DNA from: Actinomyces timonensis DSM 23838 | Lineage (GTDB): Bacteria; Actinomycetota; Actinomycetes; Actinomycetales; Actinomycetaceae | Length of the DNA: 64,000 nt | Direction of reading: 5' to 3' | NCBI RefSeq assembly: GCF_000295095.1 | Contig: NZ_JH806633.1 | Coordinates: forward strand, 299,025-363,024 | Shown: positions 62,985-64,000 of the stretch, in pieces | How the letters are laid out: the number at the start of each line of letters is the position of its first letter | Numbering within the stretch: the stretch's first letter is position 1 | Notes under the pieces: model-generated | Databases searched by the model: none | The model's input: only the letters and a program-made list of their open reading frames with translations | What the model was told of the DNA's origin: nothing | Translations under genes and position numbers: made by a program

Positions 62985-63439
62985 CCACCGAGATCAACAA
63001 CGAGACCGAGGTCGCCATCGACGGCGCCGAGTTCGCCGCACTGGCCGACCACGTCCTGGCAGCCATGCACGTCAACCCTCTCGCCGAGCTCAACATCCTC
63101 TTCATCGACCCCGAGCCCATGGAAGAGCTCCACGTCCGCTGGCTCGACCTGCCCGGCCCCACCGACGTCATGAGCTTCCCCATGGACGAACTGCGCCCAG
63201 GCGATGAGGAGAACCCTGCCCCCGCCGGGACCCTCGGCGACATCGTCATCTGCCCGCAGGTGGCCGCCAAGCAGGCCATCGCCGCAGGCCACTCCGCCGT
63301 CGAGGAGATGCTGCTGCTCGCCACCCACGGCATCCTCCACCTGCTCGGCTACGACCACGCCGAGCCCGAGGAGAAGAAGGAGATGTTCGACCTCCAGCGC
63401 ACCCTCCTCCTCACCTTCCTCGCGAGCAGGGGCGCATGA
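62981..63439 (+). CDS. ybeY: rRNA maturation endoribonuclease YbeY
   Basis: A 152-residue zinc-dependent endoribonuclease for 16S rRNA 3' end maturation and ribosome quality control. The three-His metal motif is complete in [11 protein letters not shown], and the [20 protein letters not shown] and [11 protein letters not shown] segments are standard. It overlaps phoH upstream and the CorC-like gene downstream (ATGA each time), so the three form one translationally coupled operon. Confidence 0.97.
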   Translation: MTTEINNETEVAIDGAEFAALADHVLAAMHVNPLAELNILFIDPEPMEELHVRWLDLPGPTDVMSFPMDELRPGDEENPAPAGTLGDIVICPQVAAKQAIAAGHSAVEEMLLLATHGILHLLGYDHAEPEEKKEMFDLQRTLLLTFLASRGA

Positions 63440-64000
63440 CCGGCACACCCGTCGCCCTCCTCATCACCGCCTCGGTCCTCATCCTCGCCGTGGGCGCCAC
63501 CCTCTCCGCCGGGGAGGCCGCCCTTGCCCGCATGACCCGCGCCGCCGCCGAGGACCTCGTCGAGGACGGCCGCCGGGGCGCCGTCCGCGTCCTCGCCCTG
63601 GCCGAGCGCCGCGGCGAGGTGCTCGGCACCATCGGCGCCGTGCGTATCGGCGTCGACATGCTCGCCGCCGTCCTCGTCACCCTCGCCGTCGCAGGCCTCC
63701 TCAGCTCCTGGTGGCAGGTCCTCCTGGCCGCCTCCTGCGTCAACGCCGTCCTCCTCGGGCTCGTCGTCGGCATCTCCCCGCGCCGCCTCGGGCGCCGCAA
63801 CCCCGAGGGCACCCTCCTCGCCCTGGCCGGCCTCCTGCGCCGCGTCGACGCCGTCGGCGCACCCTGGCGCTGGTGCGAGGCCCGATTCGGCCGCGCCTCC
63901 ACCCTCACCGAGGCCGAGGCCCGCGAGGCCGTCACCCAGGACCTGCGCGAGATGATCGACGAGATCGGCGAATCCGAATCCATCGAGGACGAGGACCGCG
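63436..64000 (+). CDS. Hemolysin/CorC-family membrane protein, 5' part
   Basis: The first 188 codons of a CNNM/CorC-family protein, cut by the window end. It begins [20 protein letters not shown] and shows the DUF21 membrane domain: [20 protein letters not shown], then two more hydrophobic segments, before an acidic connector ([18 protein letters not shown]) that normally leads into CBS domains. Members are linked to magnesium or cobalt efflux. Its start overlaps the ybeY stop, and era usually follows in this cluster. Confidence 0.93.
   Translation, partial: MTGTPVALLITASVLILAVGATLSAGEAALARMTRAAAEDLVEDGRRGAVRVLALAERRGEVLGTIGAVRIGVDMLAAVLVTLAVAGLLSSWWQVLLAASCVNAVLLGLVVGISPRRLGRRNPEGTLLALAGLLRRVDAVGAPWRWCEARFGRASTLTEAEAREAVTQDLREMIDEIGESESIEDEDR

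Overview
The window is high-GC, gene-dense DNA from an actinobacterium, most likely of the Actinomyces/Schaalia type (family Actinomycetaceae). This rests on a DUF3097 protein, a DUF6318 lipoprotein, a VKOR-type disulfide enzyme, many leaderless TANNNT promoters and a CIRCE-controlled hrcA-dnaJ pair. No species can be named from the sequence alone. No rRNA, tRNA, insertion sequence, CRISPR array or prophage was seen.

The backbone follows a familiar actinobacterial order: leuS (6.4-9.4 kb), degV-comEA-comEC (13.6-17.0 kb), holA (20.5 kb), rpsT (24.2 kb), lepA (37.5 kb), hemW (42.6 kb), hrcA-dnaJ-rsmE (49.7-53.6 kb) and phoH-ybeY-corC-like (61.8 kb to the end). Accessory cassettes sit in the junctions. 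The left end holds an NSS amino-acid transporter with its small subunit, a HAD phosphatase, a membrane metallophosphoesterase, VKOR overlapping a MntR-like regulator, and a HIT protein. Between leuS and degV are a HicB-like HTH protein, a HerA-like ATPase and an ankyrin protein. Around holA are rarA, a DUF6318 lipoprotein with a PKD-like secreted partner, and DUF1846.

The most structured region is 27.2-37.3 kb. A tryptophan operon on the minus strand reads trpL-trpB-trpE-trpG-trpD-trpC::trpB-trpA. It has a 13-residue leader peptide with three consecutive Trp codons and candidate attenuator hairpins. It carries two trpB genes, one fused behind trpC where enteric-type operons carry trpF. Facing it is a hipBA toxin-antitoxin operon whose promoter is covered by three palindromic operators spaced exactly 27 bp apart. 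Heme genes (hemW, hemH), two transporters and DUF3097 follow lepA.

An 8-kb accessory block (53.6-61.7 kb) separates rsmE from phoH. It contains a TetR regulator, an ABC-2 exporter, a SatD pair with an unusually AT-rich promoter, a coiled-coil protein of unknown function, an EamA transporter and an AT-rich unknown gene. Two genes here are broken by in-frame TAA codons, after which the same frame continues as plausible protein.

Three non-coding repeat families run through the window: a ~70-bp palindromic element (37.27, 59.32 and 61.59 kb), a 22-bp-period direct repeat (17.0, 18.5 and 20.4 kb), and a degenerate ~90-bp tandem repeat in a 1-kb gene-free stretch before rpsT. At least twelve genes have a TANNNT-like box 6-7 nt before the start codon, pointing to leaderless mRNAs; this was used to choose several starts.
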